Below are positions 6,045-6,263 of a stretch of 6,263 bases of DNA, piece after piece. Numbering within the stretch: the first letter of the stretch is position 1; every line of letters begins with the position of its first letter. The notes beneath the pieces were generated by a model. That model searched no databases. It saw nothing but the letters and a program-made list of their open reading frames with translations, and was not told the origin of the DNA. A program made the position numbers and the translations under genes. The DNA lies in NCBI GenBank assembly GCA_031283505.1, contig JAITBO010000370.1, forward strand, positions 1 to 6,263, given 5' to 3'. This DNA comes from Treponema sp. (lineage in GTDB: Bacteria; Spirochaetota; Spirochaetia; Treponematales; Breznakiellaceae).

Positions 6045-6078
6045 GTCTGTCCATAATGTGTCTACATTATGGACAGGC
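6045..6078. repeat. Near-perfect palindrome around TGTCTA
   Basis: GTCTGTCCATAATG, loop TGTCTA, CATTATGGACAGGC: fourteen stem positions, thirteen Watson-Crick and one T/G wobble. The left arm can also pair perfectly over 13 bases with ATTATGGACAGAC at 6083-6095. Two abutting, inverted element ends separated by six bases would give this picture. Confidence 0.8.
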
Positions 6079-6099
6079 TCTAATTATGGACAGACACTA
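6066..6099. repeat. 17-bp tandem direct repeat, two copies
   Basis: ATTATGGACAGGCTCTA (6066-6082) is followed at once by ATTATGGACAGACACTA (6083-6099); fifteen of seventeen bases agree. The right copy ends where recognisable baseplate coding sequence begins on the minus strand. Confidence 0.75.
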
Positions 6100-6263
6100 G
6101 TTATATTGGTAACATCCGGGGCTTTGACCCGCACGTCAAATCCCATGAGTTCATGGTCGTAGAGGGCCGCTTCAACATTGGCAAGGAGTTCGGGCGAGGG
6201 AAGCCCGGCAACGGAGGCGATAATAACGTCCGTGCTTCCGGGGCCGCGCGGGGTGCGGATTAT
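6084..6263 (-). pseudogene. Truncated phage baseplate-J-like gene, 3' part missing
   Basis: The minus strand is open from the window edge for 59 residues to a TAA at 6086-6084. The text includes RTPRGPGSTDVIIASVAGLP, then LLANVEAALYDHELMGF, then DVRVKAPDVTNI, which I recognise as part of a baseplate_J / Mu gp47-type tail protein of treponeme prophages. Baseplate J proteins build the baseplate of contractile phage tails. After NI the frame runs into the 17-bp repeat and stops, so the C-terminal remainder is lost and replaced by the repeat cluster. The upstream part of the gene is outside the window. Confidence 0.7.

Larger units (their letters stand above)
5961..6080. mobile_element. MITE-like unit with imperfect terminal inverted repeats, flanked by TA
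   Basis: The left end GAGTCTGTCC (5961-5970) and right end GGACAGGCTC (6071-6080) are inverted copies with nine of ten bases matching, and both are bordered by TA (5959-5960 and 6081-6082). Inside are three further palindromic blocks: 5963-5997, 6001-6030 and 6045-6078. There is no coding capacity. TA borders are typical of IS630/Tc1-type elements, but no transposase is present and the family is unknown. It could instead be leftover ends of two or more nested insertion sequences. Confidence 0.5.

Noticed and set aside
5963..6078. Intrinsic terminators for flanking genes
   Set aside because: The hairpins are strong but no T-run follows on either strand, and no intact gene ends beside them.
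5961..6099. CRISPR array
   Set aside because: The repeats are short, mostly inverted and not separated by regular unique spacers.

Overview
The window is most consistent with a spirochaete, probably a termite-gut type Treponema. This rests on moderate GC, a dCache sensor / STAS / MATE gene set, a lipoprotein signal with a relaxed spirochaetal lipobox, and a baseplate-J fragment of a kind I associate with treponemes. The assignment is inference from recognisable protein families; no rRNA or other phylogenetic marker is present.

Left part (1-3730, all minus strand): a compact signalling operon. Transcription runs from a plausible promoter (3696-3724) through a dead gene for a solute-binding protein (3635-3277) and a terminator-like hairpin (3240-3219). 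It then enters a STAS anti-sigma-factor-antagonist-like protein (3204-2905). Six bases further on is a 596-residue fusion of a 12-helix MATE-type membrane transporter to a C-terminal RsbW/SpoIIAB-type ATPase-like domain (2898-1108). Ten bases after that comes a membrane sensor with a periplasmic dCache domain (1097 to beyond the window edge). STAS protein, kinase-like domain and sensor are the parts expected of a partner-switching pathway. Here the kinase-like part is attached to a transporter and lacks residues normally needed to bind Mg-ATP. The effector domain of the sensor lies outside the window; a PP2C/SpoIIE phosphatase would complete the circuit.

Right part (3745-6263): a patchwork of decayed mobile DNA around one intact gene. 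From left to right it holds an IS256-family remnant (3745-4167) with one terminal repeat, two frameshifted blocks and a large internal deletion; an intact plus-strand lipoprotein of the putative aminopeptidase family PF10023 (4259-5362), perhaps with a leaderless mRNA; an IS3-family transposase remnant (5945-5363) with an internal deletion and frameshifts; a cluster of inverted repeats with a MITE-like 120-bp unit (5961-6080) and a 17-bp tandem repeat (6066-6099); and the broken end of a phage baseplate-J-like gene (6263-6084) that runs into those repeats. The insertion relics and the cut prophage gene indicate repeated insertion and deletion. The STAS/MATE/dCache operon looks intact.
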